A stretch of DNA of 6,827 nt from positions 1 through 6,827 of the forward strand of contig JAAYZL010000455.1 in NCBI GenBank assembly GCA_012514855.1. The letters are read 5' to 3'. The translations under genes were made by a program, and so were the position numbers. A model generated the notes under the pieces. That model made no database searches and was not told the origin of the DNA. It worked only from the letters and a program-made list of their open reading frames with translations. Positions 6,002-6,827 of the stretch are shown one piece after another; position 1 is the stretch's first letter; every line of letters begins with the position of its first letter. Origin of the DNA: Clostridiales bacterium. Lineage in GTDB: Bacteria; Bacillota_A; Clostridia; Christensenellales; Aristaeellaceae.

Positions 6002-6827
6002 ATTCGTCCAACGCTTCCTTGGCCAGCCGCCCCTCGCGCAAAAGCGCCATCATGCGCGCCTCGTCGTTTCCGTCGAGCGCGTCGCGGTACTCCGAGAGCC
6101 GGTCGATCAAGGCGCTTATCTCGCGCGAGAGCTTGTCTCCGTTTTCGAGGAACAGCTCCGACCACATCTTTTCGTTCAGCCTGGCGACGCGCGTCATGTC
6201 GAGGAAGCTGCCGGCGGAGAAGCCCTTGTGCTTGTTCGAGAGCGGGCTCTTGACGTAGGCGCTCGACACGATGTGCGCGAGCTGCGACGTGAACGCGATC
6301 ATCTCGTCGTGCTCGTCGGGTGTCGAGAAGCGCACGCGCCCGAAGCCGGCCGACAGGAAGAAGTCCTTCGCGAACTTGACCGTCTCGACCGGCGTTCCGG
6401 CGGCGGGCGTCAGAATCATCGACGCGTTCTCGAACAGGTCGTCCTTCGCGTAGTCGAAGCCCCAGAACTCGCGCCCGGCCATCGGGTGCCCGCCCATGAA
6501 GATGAATTTCTCCCCGGCGAGCTCCTTCTCGACCGCCTCGCACACCGCGCGCTTGACGCCCGAGCAGTCGACGACGAGCGCGTTTTCGCGAAATTTCGCG
6601 CGGTTTTCGAGGATGTATTCGACGGCGTCCCGCGGGTACAGCGCGACGATCACGACGTCCGCCTGCGAAAGCATGTCGTCCGTGAGCCTCGCGTCGATCG
6701 CGCGCAAAAGCTCGGCCTTGAGCATCGCGGTCTCGCTCAAGTCGGTTCCGAACACCGTGTGCTTCGTCGTGCGCTTGATGGATTTTGCGATGGAGCCGCC
6801 GATCAGCCCCAGCCCGATGATGGCGAT
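6000..6827 (-). CDS. tyrA: Prephenate dehydrogenase, N-terminus cut off by the window edge
   Basis: 275 residues are visible and the frame is open to the last base. The first visible residues already form the Rossmann loop I-I-G-L-G-L-I-G-G-S (G5, G7, G10), so probably only a few residues including the start codon are missing. Asp29 at the end of the second strand suggests NAD rather than NADP. Catalytic-region motifs, counted from the first visible residue, are D-C-S-G-V-K at 87-92, G-G-H-P-M-A-G-R-E with His114, T-S-Q-L-A-H with His185, and S-F-L-D-M-T-R with Arg213. The enzyme oxidatively decarboxylates prephenate to 4-hydroxyphenylpyruvate for tyrosine. It ends 62 residues after Arg213, leaving no room for the C-terminal ACT domain seen in Bacillus-type enzymes, and no chorismate mutase domain is visible. 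The usual G-S-V-K reads S-G-V-K. Arogenate dehydrogenase activity cannot be excluded from sequence. Confidence 0.93.
   Translation of the reverse strand: MAIIGLGLIGGSIAKSIKRTTKHTVFGTDLSETAMLKAELLRAIDARLTDDMLSQADVVIVALYPRDAVEYILENRAKFRENALVVDCSGVKRAVCEAVEKELAGEKFIFMGGHPMAGREFWGFDYAKDDLFENASMILTPAAGTPVETVKFAKDFFLSAGFGRVRFSTPDEHDEMIAFTSQLAHIVSSAYVKSPLSNKHKGFSAGSFLDMTRVARLNEKMWSELFLENGDKLSREISALIDRLSEYRDALDGNDEARMMALLREGRLAKEALDE

Noticed and set aside
5222..6253. A 343-codon plus-strand open frame opposite aroB and tyrA
   Set aside because: Shadow of two well-supported enzymes; its product resembles no protein family I recognise.
6000..6755. Starting tyrA at the internal GTG at 6755
   Set aside because: The frame continues upstream and encodes the glycine-rich NAD-binding loop, which would be lost with that start; the true start is beyond the window edge.

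Overview
This window holds a tightly packed block of aromatic amino acid (shikimate pathway) genes, all on the minus strand, so transcription runs from right to left. In that order they are: tyrA (cut by the right edge), aroB, aroA, aroC, pheA, a fused aroE-aroK gene, and the start of a secreted TPM-domain protein cut by the left edge. No gap between genes exceeds 10 bases, and three of the six junctions overlap. I see no terminator, no internal promoter, no RNA gene and no mobile element. The window is essentially all coding sequence.

Organism: base composition is high in G+C (about two thirds by eye, not counted). The gene order tyrA-aroB-aroA-aroC-pheA-aroE/aroK and several sequence details point to a high-G+C member of the Clostridia (Bacillota). 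These details are the C-G-E-S-G-S-T-L-R-F form of the AroA phosphoenolpyruvate loop, G-Q-S-H-A and R-G-G-G-Q-F-S-G in AroC, and T-S-Q-L-A-H and Y-V-K-S-P in TyrA. The assignment rests on recalled family patterns, not on a search, so it is moderate to low confidence.

How the genes work together: AroB makes 3-dehydroquinate. The AroE half of the fusion reduces 3-dehydroshikimate to shikimate, and the AroK half phosphorylates it. AroA adds the enolpyruvyl group, and AroC makes chorismate. PheA carries chorismate mutase, prephenate dehydratase and a phenylalanine-sensing ACT domain, and takes chorismate to phenylpyruvate. TyrA takes prephenate to 4-hydroxyphenylpyruvate. DAHP synthase (step 1) and 3-dehydroquinate dehydratase (step 3) are not in the window; they may lie just outside it or elsewhere.

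All enzymes that can be read have their main catalytic residues, so the block looks functional. The points most worth a second look are the AroE-AroK fusion with an unusually short kinase lid segment, a 26-base near-identical block shared by the aroK part and aroC, the lack of an ACT domain on TyrA, and the TPM-protein gene coupled by an ATGA overlap to a metabolic operon. I found no convincing sign of a wholly new biological system here.
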